Assembly: GCF_004138135.1 (NCBI RefSeq)
Contig: NZ_RYFD01000004.1
Location: forward strand, 88,968 to 152,967
Reading direction: 5' to 3'
Length of the DNA: 64,000 nucleotides
DNA from: Candidatus Oscillochloris fontis
GTDB lineage: Bacteria; Chloroflexota; Chloroflexia; Chloroflexales; Chloroflexaceae
The notes beneath the pieces were generated by a model. The model was not told where the DNA came from and ran no database searches. It saw only the letters and a list, made by a program, of their open reading frames with translations. Positions 17,148 to 25,643 of this stretch are shown here, piece by piece. The position numbers and the translations under genes are program-made. Every line of letters starts with the position of its first letter. The first letter of the stretch is position 1.

Positions 17148-18341
17148 TCAGCCCGGCTTGGTGCGCTGTCGGTAATCACGCAACTGCGCCTCGGCACTCG
17201 CATGGAGATCGCGCAACTCATAGGCGCGTAGTTCCTGCCAGAGTTGGGGGGTAAAGCGCACCATCCCCGTCGTTGCATCATATTCGAGGAAGTGCTGAAG
17301 GATGAAGCGATCAAGCGGATGCTTGATGATCAACCGCCGCACCGCCGCTAGGTCGGCCTGATCAGGGTTGTGGAGCAGTCCCTCGGTTTCAATCTGCACC
17401 CCAGCGCGCAGTTGTTCTTGGTAGAAGGCGCGGAAATCGCGGGCGATAGCATCAATATGGGCCTCGCCGCAGCGATCCACCAGCCGCAGCAGAACGAGCA
17501 GGAACACCGGCTTGTAGGAACGGGTTAGTTGGCGGGTACGGGCAAAACTGAGGAATGCCTGACGCCACTCGGCTCCGCTGGTCGGTAGTGCATCCAGCCC
17601 CAGTTCATGGCGGATGGTGTTGATGCGATCACGGCGGAAGAAGTAACGCTCGTGCTTACCAACCAGCGGCGCACTATCGGGCGTCAAGCGACCACTGCGC
17701 ACCCAATCCTGCACGGTATAGGGGTCAACCCGCAACTCAAAACCCAGGGTACGCATGGAGATGAGATCATCCTGTGGAGGGACTACAACCGCCTCGTGGC
17801 TTACGGTATAGTCTTCGGGAGAATCTTTGAGGTGTGTAGCAGAGAGCCGTGCTTGGGCCTCAAACTGCAAGAAGAAATCCGCATCTACGTGCGGAATCTC
17901 CGCATTCACCTGAACCCCCAGATGATACTGCTGCATCAAAGCAATCAGTTGGTCTCCATTGATCGTATCCACCCCGATCAGGGGCGATTCTTTCGCCTTC
18001 TGGAGCGCTTGGGGCGCATAGTTGCTGGTAGTAATAAAGATGCCGTGGCGGAATCTACCGCCTAAAGCCCCGATAAAGCGGTCAATATCGGGCCGCCCGA
18101 TATTGTTGCGGTGGCGTTTGACCTGCACCCCGGTGCGCACATGCACCAGCCCCGAAGGTGTGATCAGATCCCCCTCGGCATCAATCCCGCCATCACCACG
18201 CTGACGGGTCACCGTCACCCGTTGCAGACCCACATACGGCAAGAGATCACCCGCCAGTAACTCGAAGGCATACGGTGAGAGCATGAAGATCTGCTCGCGC
18301 AATTGGTGGTGTAGATCGGGATTGTGGGGTGGGTGAGGCAT
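17148..18341 (-). CDS. Mrr-like PD-(D/E)XK nuclease fused to a DNA-binding region
   Basis: Residues 15-150 form an Mrr_cat domain. AFELLAGDLLPYVGL comes first, then GDGGIDAEG with the catalytic aspartate and GVQVKRHRNNIGRPDI with the Q-x-K motif. GIFITTSNYAPQAL and INGDQLIALM follow. Mrr-family enzymes cut modified or foreign DNA without a methylase partner (type IV restriction). Unlike E. coli Mrr, the catalytic domain is N-terminal here. It is followed near residue 200 by a MerR/excisionase-like segment (YTVQDWVRSGRLTPDS...RYFFRRDRI). Further on is a helical region with SYKPVFLLVLLRLVDRCGEA near 270, a pattern I associate with the C-terminal parts of some restriction proteins. The substrate is unknown, and no DNA methyltransferase is close by. 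Confidence 0.8.
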   Translation of the reverse strand: MPHPPHNPDLHHQLREQIFMLSPYAFELLAGDLLPYVGLQRVTVTRQRGDGGIDAEGDLITPSGLVHVRTGVQVKRHRNNIGRPDIDRFIGALGGRFRHGIFITTSNYAPQALQKAKESPLIGVDTINGDQLIALMQQYHLGVQVNAEIPHVDADFFLQFEAQARLSATHLKDSPEDYTVSHEAVVVPPQDDLISMRTLGFELRVDPYTVQDWVRSGRLTPDSAPLVGKHERYFFRRDRINTIRHELGLDALPTSGAEWRQAFLSFARTRQLTRSYKPVFLLVLLRLVDRCGEAHIDAIARDFRAFYQEQLRAGVQIETEGLLHNPDQADLAAVRRLIIKHPLDRFILQHFLEYDATTGMVRFTPQLWQELRAYELRDLHASAEAQLRDYRQRTKPG

Positions 18342-18373
18342 GGTTGACTATTATAGCATCGTGTCGTCATCCC

Positions 18374-18445
18374 GTAGGGGCGAAGCATCGCCCACCAACC
18401 TCGTTCGGATTCCTCTACCACATGGTGGGCGATGCTTCGCCCCTA
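18374..18445. repeat. Dispersed inverted repeat, GTAGGGGCGAAGCATCGCC family
   Basis: The ends GTAGGGGCGAAGCATCGCCC and GGGCGATGCTTCGCCCCTAC surround a centre that contains the reverse orientation of the usual one (ACCAACCTCGTTCGG). It lies in the 247-base divergent region between the Mrr-like gene and the kinase operon, upstream of the operon promoter. Confidence 0.85.
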
Positions 18446-18473
18446 CGACTCTGGGACAATCCCAGATCGGGTG

Positions 18474-18502
18474 TTGCGATAGGTATGCCAAAACACTATA
18501 AT
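18474..18502 (+). promoter_or_regulatory. Promoter of the Ser/Thr kinase operon
   Basis: TTGCGA (18474-18479) and TATAAT (18497-18502) are 17 bases apart, a good sigma-70-type match. The leader would be about 80 bases before the kinase ATG, with GAGGAAG near 18578 as ribosome site. No other promoter of this quality is visible before the following six genes, in line with one transcript. Confidence 0.75.
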
Positions 18503-18588
18503 AGAACCGCACAAGGTAGTGTTCATCACCCAACCACCTAAATCGTTCTTTTTCGTCCCCCACCACTACGTTACGAGGAAGCCGCAGC

Positions 18589-20670
18589 ATGGGCCTGATT
18601 AAACGAGTCGGCACAAAGGGTCTTGGCACGCCATCGGCAGATGATAGCACGCGCCAGATTCCCGCCGCAGAGAGTAGCGCACGCATCACCCCTCCCACTG
18701 AGGAGGAGAGCACGCGCCGTATCCAGGGCCAGCCGACGGATGAGGGCACCAAACAGATACCGGTTGCCCCGCCCCGCCCCGCTCCGCCTACCCCAGCGAT
18801 GTCAGCGGCGGCCTCAATCGCTGATATTCATATCCTCCCAACCGGGACGCTGCTGCAAGGGCGCTACCGCATCGAAGAACCCATCGGCGTGGGTGGGATG
18901 AGCGTGGTCTATCGGGGTCGCGATATGCGCTTTAAGGATGTGGTGCGCTATTGTGCCATCAAAGAGATGGCGCAGACAGCACCCGATTCGCATACCCGTG
19001 CCCTCAATCTGAAGAACTTTGAGCGTGAGGCAGGTCTGTTGGCGACCCTGCAACATCCTGCTATCCCCAAAGTCTACGATTTCTTTGAAGAGGATCACCG
19101 TCTCTACCTGGTACTCGAACTGGTGCCGGGGAAGGATCTCGAGGCGGTTCTGGAAGAAGTAGGCACCCCGATTAGCGAGGCGCGGGTTGTTACATGGGCC
19201 ATCCAGATCTGTGATGTGCTTAGTTATCTGCATAAACACACCCCCCAACCGATTGTCTTCCGCGATATGAAGCCCTCTAACGTCATGGTGGTGGGCGATG
19301 ATCGAATCGTGCTGATTGACTTCGGCATTGCACGTAACCTGAATCGGAGCGACCGTAAGGGGACAATGATTGGCACTGAGGGCTATTCGCCCCCCGAACA
19401 GTATCGTGGGGTGGCTGAACCCCAGGGTGATGTATATGCCCTGGGGGCGACGCTGCACCACCTCCTTACCAATACTGATCCCCGCCTTGAAACCCCCTTC
19501 ACCTTCCATGAGCGCCCGATCCGCCAGCTTAACTCCGATGTCTCGGTTGATATGGAGATCATCGTCGTTAAGGCGCTCGAATATGACATGAATGCGCGTT
19601 GGGAGAGTGCCGATGCCATGAAGCAGGCGCTCTTGGCAACGATTAGTGGGGTTTCTGCCCCAGGGGCCACCGCTCTGCCTGCGGCTCCCGCTGTTGCCAA
19701 AGGTACCCCCCAGACAGAACTGGTCTGGAAGTTTGCCTGTGAAGATGAAATTCGCTCCTCCCCGGCAGTCAACAGCGGGATGCTCTTTGTGGGGTGTTAT
19801 GATACAAACCTCTACGCGCTCGATGCGGTACGGGGTGAATTCCGTTGGAAGTATGCTACCGATGGTGGGATCAATTCATCACCAGCGGTGTGGCAGGATT
19901 ATGTGATTGTTGGCTCGGAAGATGGTGCCCTCTATGCCTGTGATATGCGGCGTGGCTCGTTGCGCTGGACATTCCGCACGGGTAAGCCGATCCGCTCCTC
20001 GCCGCGCATTGAAGATCGGGTGGTCTATATCGGTTCCGATGATCAACATATCTATGCCGTGGATGCTATCCGTGGGGTGCCGATCTGGAAGTATCGCACC
20101 TGGAACCCCATTCGCTCCTCGGCGGCCATTACCAGCCAGGTTATCTTCATTGGTGGCGATGATGGCCATGTCTACTGCCTCGATATACGCAATGGTGCGC
20201 TGAAGTGGAAGCAACGCACCCAGCAACCTGTGCGCTCCTCGCCCACCTTCCACGAAGGCTTGGTCTATGTGGGGTCGCTCGATCAGAGCCTCTATGCGCT
20301 TGATGCTGAGGGCGGCTGGCCGGCATGGCGCTTCCGTACCGGCCACTATATCAACTCCTCGCCCTGCGTCTTTGGATCGCGGGTCTTTGTGGGTGGCGTG
20401 GATGGCTTTATGTATGCGTTCGATGCTAAGAATGGCCGCTTGGCATGGAAGTTTGAAGTTGGTAGCCAGATTACCTCCTCGCCCAGAGTGGAGAATGGAC
20501 GGGCCTATTTTGGGGCGGTTGATGGCAATGTCTACTGCCTGGACGCTGGAACGGGAACCTTGATTTGGAAGTATCTCACCGGTGCAGCGGTGGTCTCAAC
20601 ACCAGCGATTGCGGATGGGATTGTCTATGTGGGTAGCATGGATCATAACATCTATGCCCTGAAAGGCTAG
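18589..20670 (+). CDS. Ser/Thr protein kinase with C-terminal eight-bladed PQQ-type beta-propeller
   Basis: Residues 1-85 are polar and probably disordered. Residues about 92-350 are a Hanks-type kinase: glycine loop GVGGMSVVYRG, K125 in CAIKEM, catalytic loop FRDMKPSN (D226; phenylalanine replaces the usual histidine of HRD), DFG at D244 and GTEGYSPPEQY. From residue 380 there are eight consecutive blades of 40 residues each, of the pattern WKxxxxxxIRSSPxVxxxxV, then YVGxxDxxxYALDAxxG. No transmembrane segment is seen, so sensor and kinase both lie in the cytoplasm. PQQ-like propellers here probably act as binding scaffolds rather than cofactor sites. The next gene, 2 bases downstream, encodes the opposing phosphatase. 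Confidence 0.93.
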   Translation: MGLIKRVGTKGLGTPSADDSTRQIPAAESSARITPPTEEESTRRIQGQPTDEGTKQIPVAPPRPAPPTPAMSAAASIADIHILPTGTLLQGRYRIEEPIGVGGMSVVYRGRDMRFKDVVRYCAIKEMAQTAPDSHTRALNLKNFEREAGLLATLQHPAIPKVYDFFEEDHRLYLVLELVPGKDLEAVLEEVGTPISEARVVTWAIQICDVLSYLHKHTPQPIVFRDMKPSNVMVVGDDRIVLIDFGIARNLNRSDRKGTMIGTEGYSPPEQYRGVAEPQGDVYALGATLHHLLTNTDPRLETPFTFHERPIRQLNSDVSVDMEIIVVKALEYDMNARWESADAMKQALLATISGVSAPGATALPAAPAVAKGTPQTELVWKFACEDEIRSSPAVNSGMLFVGCYDTNLYALDAVRGEFRWKYATDGGINSSPAVWQDYVIVGSEDGALYACDMRRGSLRWTFRTGKPIRSSPRIEDRVVYIGSDDQHIYAVDAIRGVPIWKYRTWNPIRSSAAITSQVIFIGGDDGHVYCLDIRNGALKWKQRTQQPVRSSPTFHEGLVYVGSLDQSLYALDAEGGWPAWRFRTGHYINSSPCVFGSRVFVGGVDGFMYAFDAKNGRLAWKFEVGSQITSSPRVENGRAYFGAVDGNVYCLDAGTGTLIWKYLTGAAVVSTPAIADGIVYVGSMDHNIYALKG

Positions 20671-20672
20671 GT

Positions 20673-21869
20673 ATGGCGCATATACATCAGTCGCTCGATC
20701 AGGAGGCGGATGCCACAACAGATGAGGGGGCACCGACTACACCACTATCTGAGGCCGAGCAGAAGACGAGTGAGGGTGCTACCGAAGCCGCCCCGACCAC
20801 GGTGCCTGATGCTGCTGTTTGGTGGAATAGCTCCGCCACTGATGATACCCCGCTGCCTGCATCAATTCAGGCGACTCCGGTTCCGGCTGCTGAGGAGGAT
20901 ACTCCCACGGCACCGATGAGTCTGTTGGAGATCGAGCATGCCCGTCAGCGCCTTGCCACTATTGCCGCTCAGGTCGCAGCCGCAGAGGATGAACCAGCGA
21001 TGGTCTCTGAGTTGGCTACCGAACCGATTGATGCGACCCATCAACTCGATATAAACCAGGCTCCCGCCCTGATTGCCCGCCGCTCTCGCCAGGGTCTCGC
21101 TGCAATGGCGGTGCGTGATGTTGGGCGTGTGCGTGAGATGAACCAGGATAACGTCTTTGCGATGATCACCACCCTCCCCCGCGATGGGACGGATCTTACG
21201 GTGGGGCTCTTCATTGTTGCCGATGGAATGGGTGGGCATCAGGGGGGCGAACTGGCGAGTCGCCTCGCCGTGCGCACCGTCGTGCATCAGGTCTTGAGCC
21301 AACTGGTGCTACCCGCCCTCGATGACAACATGAATGCCGCCCTCCAACCGCTCATGATCTCGGCGGTACAGGTGGCGAACCAGACGATCTGGGAGGCGGC
21401 GCAGAGTTTGGGTACCGATATGGGTACCACCTGTACCGCCGCGCTGCTGGTCGGGCACGCGCTCTACCTCGCCCATGTCGGCGATTCGCGGGCCTATCTC
21501 TTTGAACCGGGTGGCTTGCGTCAACTCACGAGCGATCATTCGACGGTTGGGCGGCTGATTCAACTCGGCCAGCTCGATCCCTCAGAAGCGCGTGAGCATC
21601 CGTTACGCAACCAACTCTATCGTACCATTGGCCAACAACCTCAAGTCATGGTTGATTTTATCTACCAGCCGATAGGCGTCAGTTCTCATCTGTTGCTCTG
21701 TAGCGATGGTTTGTGGGGCTTGATTGATACTCCGATGTTGGAACAGGCACTGAAGCGCAGCCCTTGGCCACAGGATACCTGTAATGAGTTAATAGCTCTG
21801 GCCAATCTGGCTGGTGGCGAGGATAATATCTCAGCCGTGGTTGTCTCACTCCCACTGGCGGAAAGGTGA
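20673..21869 (+). CDS. PP2C-family Ser/Thr protein phosphatase with acidic N-terminal extension
   Basis: Residues 1-about 140 are rich in Thr, Ala, Glu and Asp and probably disordered. The rest is a PPM/PP2C catalytic domain with the metal-binding motifs in order: RVREMNQDNVFAM, VADGMGGHQGGE, TAALLVGHALYLAHVGDSRA, CSDGLWGLID and GGEDNISAVVV. It would remove phosphates placed by the kinase encoded just upstream. The ATG follows the kinase stop by 2 bases, so translation is probably coupled. The N-terminal region resembles the extension of the kinase in composition and may be a phosphorylated docking region; that is inference. Confidence 0.92.
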   Translation: MAHIHQSLDQEADATTDEGAPTTPLSEAEQKTSEGATEAAPTTVPDAAVWWNSSATDDTPLPASIQATPVPAAEEDTPTAPMSLLEIEHARQRLATIAAQVAAAEDEPAMVSELATEPIDATHQLDINQAPALIARRSRQGLAAMAVRDVGRVREMNQDNVFAMITTLPRDGTDLTVGLFIVADGMGGHQGGELASRLAVRTVVHQVLSQLVLPALDDNMNAALQPLMISAVQVANQTIWEAAQSLGTDMGTTCTAALLVGHALYLAHVGDSRAYLFEPGGLRQLTSDHSTVGRLIQLGQLDPSEAREHPLRNQLYRTIGQQPQVMVDFIYQPIGVSSHLLLCSDGLWGLIDTPMLEQALKRSPWPQDTCNELIALANLAGGEDNISAVVVSLPLAER

Positions 21870-21873
21870 TCTC

Positions 21874-23145
21874 ATGGCACCAGGCATCCAACTCCGCTCA
21901 ACGCTGAGCCGTAGCCTGCTTCCCGATGTTAGCGAGGAGCAGTTGGTCTATGTGCTGGTCGAAGTGAGTGCCCATGGGGTGCCTACCAGCATCTCGAAGC
22001 TGCCCCTCAACCTCTGTCTGGTAATTGATCGTAGCTCCTCAATGCGTGGTGAGCGCCTTCAGCAGGTGAAGGATGCTGCCTACCGCATTGTGGATATGCT
22101 CACCGATGATGACTATCTCTCCCTCGTCACGTTTAATGATCGTGCTGAGGTAGTCATTCCTTCCCAGCGCCCGCAGAGTCGCGCCGATCTCAAGCGTATG
22201 ATTGCTGGTATCGAGGCTGCTGGTGGTACCGAGATGGCCACCGGTATGGCGCTAGGAATTCAAGAGACGCAACGCGCCCTGACTGGGCGTGGGGTGAGCC
22301 GGATTCTCTTGCTCACCGATGGACGTACCTATGGTGATGAAGGGCGTTGTGTCGAGATTGCACGCCGCGCTCAGGCACGTGGGGTGGGGCTAACCGCATT
22401 GGGCATCGGTAGTGAGTGGAATGAAGATCTGCTTGAGACGATGTCGGCCCGCGAAAATAGCCGTACTCAGTACATCACCTCAGCGGCTGAAATTACCCAA
22501 CTCTTCACCGATGAGGTCAAGCGGATGCACTCCGTCTTTGCGCAGGGGCTCCAACTGCGCGCCGAGGTGCGTCCTGGTGGCCTGCTACGCTCGCTGGATC
22601 GTGTGCGCCCCTTTATTGCCGCGATCCCGGTTGTTGAAGAGAAGGATCTGCTCTGGACGGCGAGTCTGGGTGATTGGCCAGGAACCGATCCGCAAGCCTT
22701 TCTGCTTGAGGTGGTGGTGCCGCCCCTCCCCGCAGGCGATCATCCTCTGGTACGCTTGACATTGCGCTATAGCCTGCCAGGTGCCAACCTGATGAACCAA
22801 GAGGGCAATCTGGTGTTGCGCATCGGTGTTCGCCCTAGTGCTACGGTTGGGTATGAGGTTGATGCGACGGTGCGCCACTGGTTGGAGCGTCTGGTGGCGT
22901 ATCGCCTCCAAGCCGGGGCGTGGCAGGATGTCGAAGAGGGCCGTATCGAAGAGGCCACTCGCCGCCTCCAGATGGCCGGTACCCGCCTCTTTGAGGCCGG
23001 GCAGGTTGATCTCGCCCGTACCGTACAGGAAGAGGCTACCCGCCTCAGTCGCTCTGGGCAGACCAGTGCTGAGGGCCGCAAGCGAATCAAGTATGGAACC
23101 CGTGGCCTGATGAAGGGTGAGGGGATGCAGGAGCGCGAAGTCTAA
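21874..23145 (+). CDS. von Willebrand factor A domain protein
   Basis: A 423-residue protein. The vWA domain covers about residues 40-220, with an intact MIDAS metal site: DRSSS after LCLVI, GGTEMATGMA and LLTDGRTYGDEG. A beta-rich middle (VRPGGLLRSLDRVRPFIAAI) and a helical C-terminal region (about 330-400) follow. The order resembles vWA proteins of bacterial kinase/phosphatase clusters. The start ATG 21874 has an AAAGGTGA ribosome site; an earlier frame-start lies inside the phosphatase gene. It is probably cytoplasmic, as no signal peptide is seen. It likely assembles with other proteins of the operon through the metal site. Confidence 0.88.
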   Translation: MAPGIQLRSTLSRSLLPDVSEEQLVYVLVEVSAHGVPTSISKLPLNLCLVIDRSSSMRGERLQQVKDAAYRIVDMLTDDDYLSLVTFNDRAEVVIPSQRPQSRADLKRMIAGIEAAGGTEMATGMALGIQETQRALTGRGVSRILLLTDGRTYGDEGRCVEIARRAQARGVGLTALGIGSEWNEDLLETMSARENSRTQYITSAAEITQLFTDEVKRMHSVFAQGLQLRAEVRPGGLLRSLDRVRPFIAAIPVVEEKDLLWTASLGDWPGTDPQAFLLEVVVPPLPAGDHPLVRLTLRYSLPGANLMNQEGNLVLRIGVRPSATVGYEVDATVRHWLERLVAYRLQAGAWQDVEEGRIEEATRRLQMAGTRLFEAGQVDLARTVQEEATRLSRSGQTSAEGRKRIKYGTRGLMKGEGMQEREV

Positions 23146-23162
23146 GCTGTGAGGGGGAGGCG

Positions 23163-23678
23163 ATGATACGCTGCCGTAACTGTCATGCTAATCAGATGAA
23201 TGGGGCGATCTTTTGTTCGGAATGCGGCGAATCGCTCTTGAATGTGCGTCCCAATCGCGAAACGACCAACTCACTGAATCAGCAGAGTAACGATGTACCG
23301 ATGGTGGTCGAAGATGAACCCGAATCGGTTACCCCCGCTCCACCCTTAGCCCTCAATACGATTAGCCTGGTGGTGATCAATAGCGGGCGACGGATCAATC
23401 TTGAAGCGGGCGAAGAGTTGTTGGTGGGGCGCAAAGATAACCAGCGCGGGATCTTCCCCGATGTTGATCTGGGTCTTGATGGTGGCTATGATGCGGGTGT
23501 CTCACGGCGTCATGCGATCATTACCCCTGATCACGGAATCTATTTGTTGGAGGATCTTTCGAGTGCCAATGGCACCTTTATTAATGGGCGACGGGTGGAA
23601 CCCCAAACGCCGTCCCCGATTCAGCATGGTGATGAGTTGCGCTTTGGAACGCTCATCCTGCGCTTTGAACTGAATTGA
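23163..23678 (+). CDS. Zinc-ribbon plus FHA-domain protein
   Basis: A 171-residue protein. A CxxC...CxxC zinc ribbon (CRNCHANQMNGAIFCSECG) occupies residues 3-21. A linker of about 50 residues precedes an FHA domain at about 80-168, with the phosphothreonine-binding features LLVGRKD, SRRH and SSANGTFINGRRV. FHA domains bind phosphothreonine peptides, so this is the likely reader of marks written by the kinase four genes upstream. A GGGGGAGGCG ribosome site precedes the ATG. Confidence 0.92.
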   Translation: MIRCRNCHANQMNGAIFCSECGESLLNVRPNRETTNSLNQQSNDVPMVVEDEPESVTPAPPLALNTISLVVINSGRRINLEAGEELLVGRKDNQRGIFPDVDLGLDGGYDAGVSRRHAIITPDHGIYLLEDLSSANGTFINGRRVEPQTPSPIQHGDELRFGTLILRFELN

Positions 23679-23698
23679 TCTAGATTAAGGAGTTATGT

Positions 23699-23944
23699 GT
23701 GGCGAAGACCGTTATTCTCCACTTGAGTGGTGAAGACCCCGTGTTGGCTGAAATTGATCAGGAACCGCAGGCGAGCGATCAGTTTCTCAAAGTGACCAAC
23801 ATGCGTAAGCGTGACGGAAAGCCGGTGAGTTACCTCGCGGCTGGTGTGCAGTCGGTGATCTATCCATGGCATCGCATCACCTTTTTGGAGCTTATGCCCA
23901 GTGATGAGGAGCGCAGTCAGGTGGTTGATTTCTTCCGTACTTAG
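23699..23944 (+). CDS. Small protein of unknown function in the kinase operon
   Basis: An 81-residue protein with no recognised family. It looks mostly beta-stranded (KTVILHLSG, PVLAEID, FLKVTNMR, VSYLAAGVQSVIYPWHRITFLELMP) and ends in a short acidic helix. The GTG start is supported by AAGGAG 5 bases upstream; the overlapping ATG at 23695 is out of frame. Its place between FHA and phospholipase-like genes suggests a partner or regulator in the same system. Confidence 0.7.
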   Translation: MAKTVILHLSGEDPVLAEIDQEPQASDQFLKVTNMRKRDGKPVSYLAAGVQSVIYPWHRITFLELMPSDEERSQVVDFFRT

Positions 23945-23959
23945 GCAAGGAATGGCGCT

Positions 23960-24412
23960 ATGCCCGACACCGAGAATCTCACCCCGCGCCAGTTGTTGGC
24001 CGCCGAACGTATTCAGGAGGATGAGGGCTTTGCTGGAGGCTTGGAGGATGCTGCGGCGGTGCGGTTGATCCGCTGGGCGGGTGAGGTGGCGGTGCAAGCT
24101 GCTGTTCCTGAGGTGAGTGATGATCTGCTTGATGCGACGCTCAGTGCATTGCGTCAGGCTGCCCGTCAAGCGGCGCGCCAAACCTACACTGGCCAGGATG
24201 TGCTTGTCTTGGCCCAGGCTGCATTTGCCAAACTAGCCCCGGCACTCCCCACCGCCCCGCCCACAAGCGCACCCACGCTGAGCAAGCCGACGGAAATTGA
24301 GTCTCCGCCCCCTGCACCTCCTTCCTCCCCAACGCAGGCTCCCCAGCGTCTGCGCGTCTCCTTACGGGTGCGTCAGATCTCACTGACAACCCACCGGGTC
24401 TATTTGAGATAG
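23960..24412 (+). CDS. Unknown protein: helical domain plus Pro-rich linker
   Basis: A 150-residue protein, not recognised. Residues 8-90 look like a bundle of amphipathic helices rich in Ala and Arg (LLAAERIQEDEGFAGGLED, LRQAARQAARQTYTGQDVL). Residues 93-130 are Pro/Thr/Ser-rich, and the end is a short basic stretch (LRVSLRVRQISLTTHRVYLR). An AAGGAATGGC sequence gives a plausible ribosome site. It lies 15 bases after the previous gene and 11 before the next, so it belongs to the same operon. Confidence 0.65.
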   Translation: MPDTENLTPRQLLAAERIQEDEGFAGGLEDAAAVRLIRWAGEVAVQAAVPEVSDDLLDATLSALRQAARQAARQTYTGQDVLVLAQAAFAKLAPALPTAPPTSAPTLSKPTEIESPPPAPPSSPTQAPQRLRVSLRVRQISLTTHRVYLR

Positions 24413-24423
24413 GCAAAGGTACT

Positions 24424-25566
24424 ATGTCCACTCGTCGCGCACAGTCACGTCCGCAGCAAAGTACCAGCAAAACTATTCTGAGTGCGCTGATCGTTGCCAT
24501 CATTCTGGGTATTGGCTATTTCCTTCAGCAGGGGTTCTTTGGGTTGGAGTCATCTGCTCCACCGGCGGCTTCTGTTGATGGCAGCGAAGCCATCCAGGTC
24601 TTTTTTACCACCCCCAGCCTCGTCTACCCGGATGTGCCCAAGAATCGTATTCCTCCGCCCCATGAACAGGCGATCATTGCTGATATTGATGCGGCTACTC
24701 GTAGCATTGATATGGTGACCTTTGAGTACAATCTGAGTAGTATTGCGCATGCACTGGCGCGAGCTACGCAGCGTGGGGTGGATGTTCGGCTGGCGCTGGA
24801 TCAGGAAGAGTTGGAAGATCCGGTTATGGCGAAGTGGGCCGGTGTGGTCGAGGATGCGCAGATCTCGATCAGTTGGCAGGAGAGCGATGCCTTTCTGCAT
24901 AGCAAGTTCATCATTATTGATGCGCAGGTGTTGTGGACAGGTTCATGGAATGCGACGATCAACGATACGTACCGTAACAACAATAACTTGTTGCGGATCA
25001 CCATCCCCGAATTGATTGACAACTACCAGACCGAGTTTGAGCAGATGATGGCGGGGCGTTTCAGTACTAGTAAACAGAAATCCACTCCAAACCCAGAGAT
25101 TCGCTTTGGCACTGGCCAGATCGAGAACTACTTCTCGCCCAAGGAGAAACCGCGCCAGCGCATTGTCGAGTATCTCAGCCAGGCCCGCGAGCAGATTGAT
25201 TTTCTGGCCTTCTCCTACACCAGCGACGAGATCGCGCAGGCGATGATCGAACGCCACAATGCCGGTGTGGCCGTGCGTGGGGTCTTCGAGAAGCGTAATG
25301 CCCAGGGGTTGGGCAGTGAATACCAGACCTTGCTCGATGCCGGGGTTGATGTGCTGAACGACGGTAACTGCTACACCATGCACCACAAGGTGATCATTAT
25401 TGATCGCCGAGTGGTGATCACTGGATCATACAACTTTACCGCCCGTGCCGAGGATCTGAATGATGAGAACCTGCTGATCATTGATGACCCGGAGCTTGCC
25501 GAATGGTATATGCAGGAGTTTGAGCGCGTCTTTGGGCAGGCGCAACGCCCAACCCAGTGTGGGTGA
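24424..25566 (+). CDS. Phospholipase D-like protein, membrane-anchored
   Basis: A 380-residue protein with one N-terminal membrane segment (ILSALIVAIILGIGYFLQQG, residues about 19-38), then two PLD half-domains. The first HKD motif is HSKFIIID...GSWNATINDTYRNNN, the second MHHKVIIIDRRVVITGSYNF. Such enzymes hydrolyse or transfer phosphodiester bonds in lipids or nucleic acids; cardiolipin synthases and Nuc-type nucleases share the fold. With a single anchor and the domain probably outside the cytoplasm, the substrate may be membrane lipid or extracellular DNA, which cannot be decided here. It is the last gene of the kinase operon and is followed by a strong hairpin. Confidence 0.9.
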   Translation: MSTRRAQSRPQQSTSKTILSALIVAIILGIGYFLQQGFFGLESSAPPAASVDGSEAIQVFFTTPSLVYPDVPKNRIPPPHEQAIIADIDAATRSIDMVTFEYNLSSIAHALARATQRGVDVRLALDQEELEDPVMAKWAGVVEDAQISISWQESDAFLHSKFIIIDAQVLWTGSWNATINDTYRNNNNLLRITIPELIDNYQTEFEQMMAGRFSTSKQKSTPNPEIRFGTGQIENYFSPKEKPRQRIVEYLSQAREQIDFLAFSYTSDEIAQAMIERHNAGVAVRGVFEKRNAQGLGSEYQTLLDAGVDVLNDGNCYTMHHKVIIIDRRVVITGSYNFTARAEDLNDENLLIIDDPELAEWYMQEFERVFGQAQRPTQCG

Positions 25567-25580
25567 GACAGCATTGTGAC

Positions 25581-25630
25581 CCTCACCCCCAGCCGCTCTC
25601 CCGCACGCGGGAGAGCGGCTGGGGGTGAGG
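25581..25630. terminator. 24-bp perfect hairpin between convergent genes
   Basis: The arms 25581-25604 and 25607-25630 are perfectly complementary around a 2-base loop, with GC-rich modules CCTCACCCCCAGCCGCTCTC. It lies between the stop codons of the phospholipase-like gene and the convergent transferase-like gene and is a likely bidirectional terminator. No T-run follows. Confidence 0.8.
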
Positions 25631-25643
25631 ATCGTCCCGTTCC

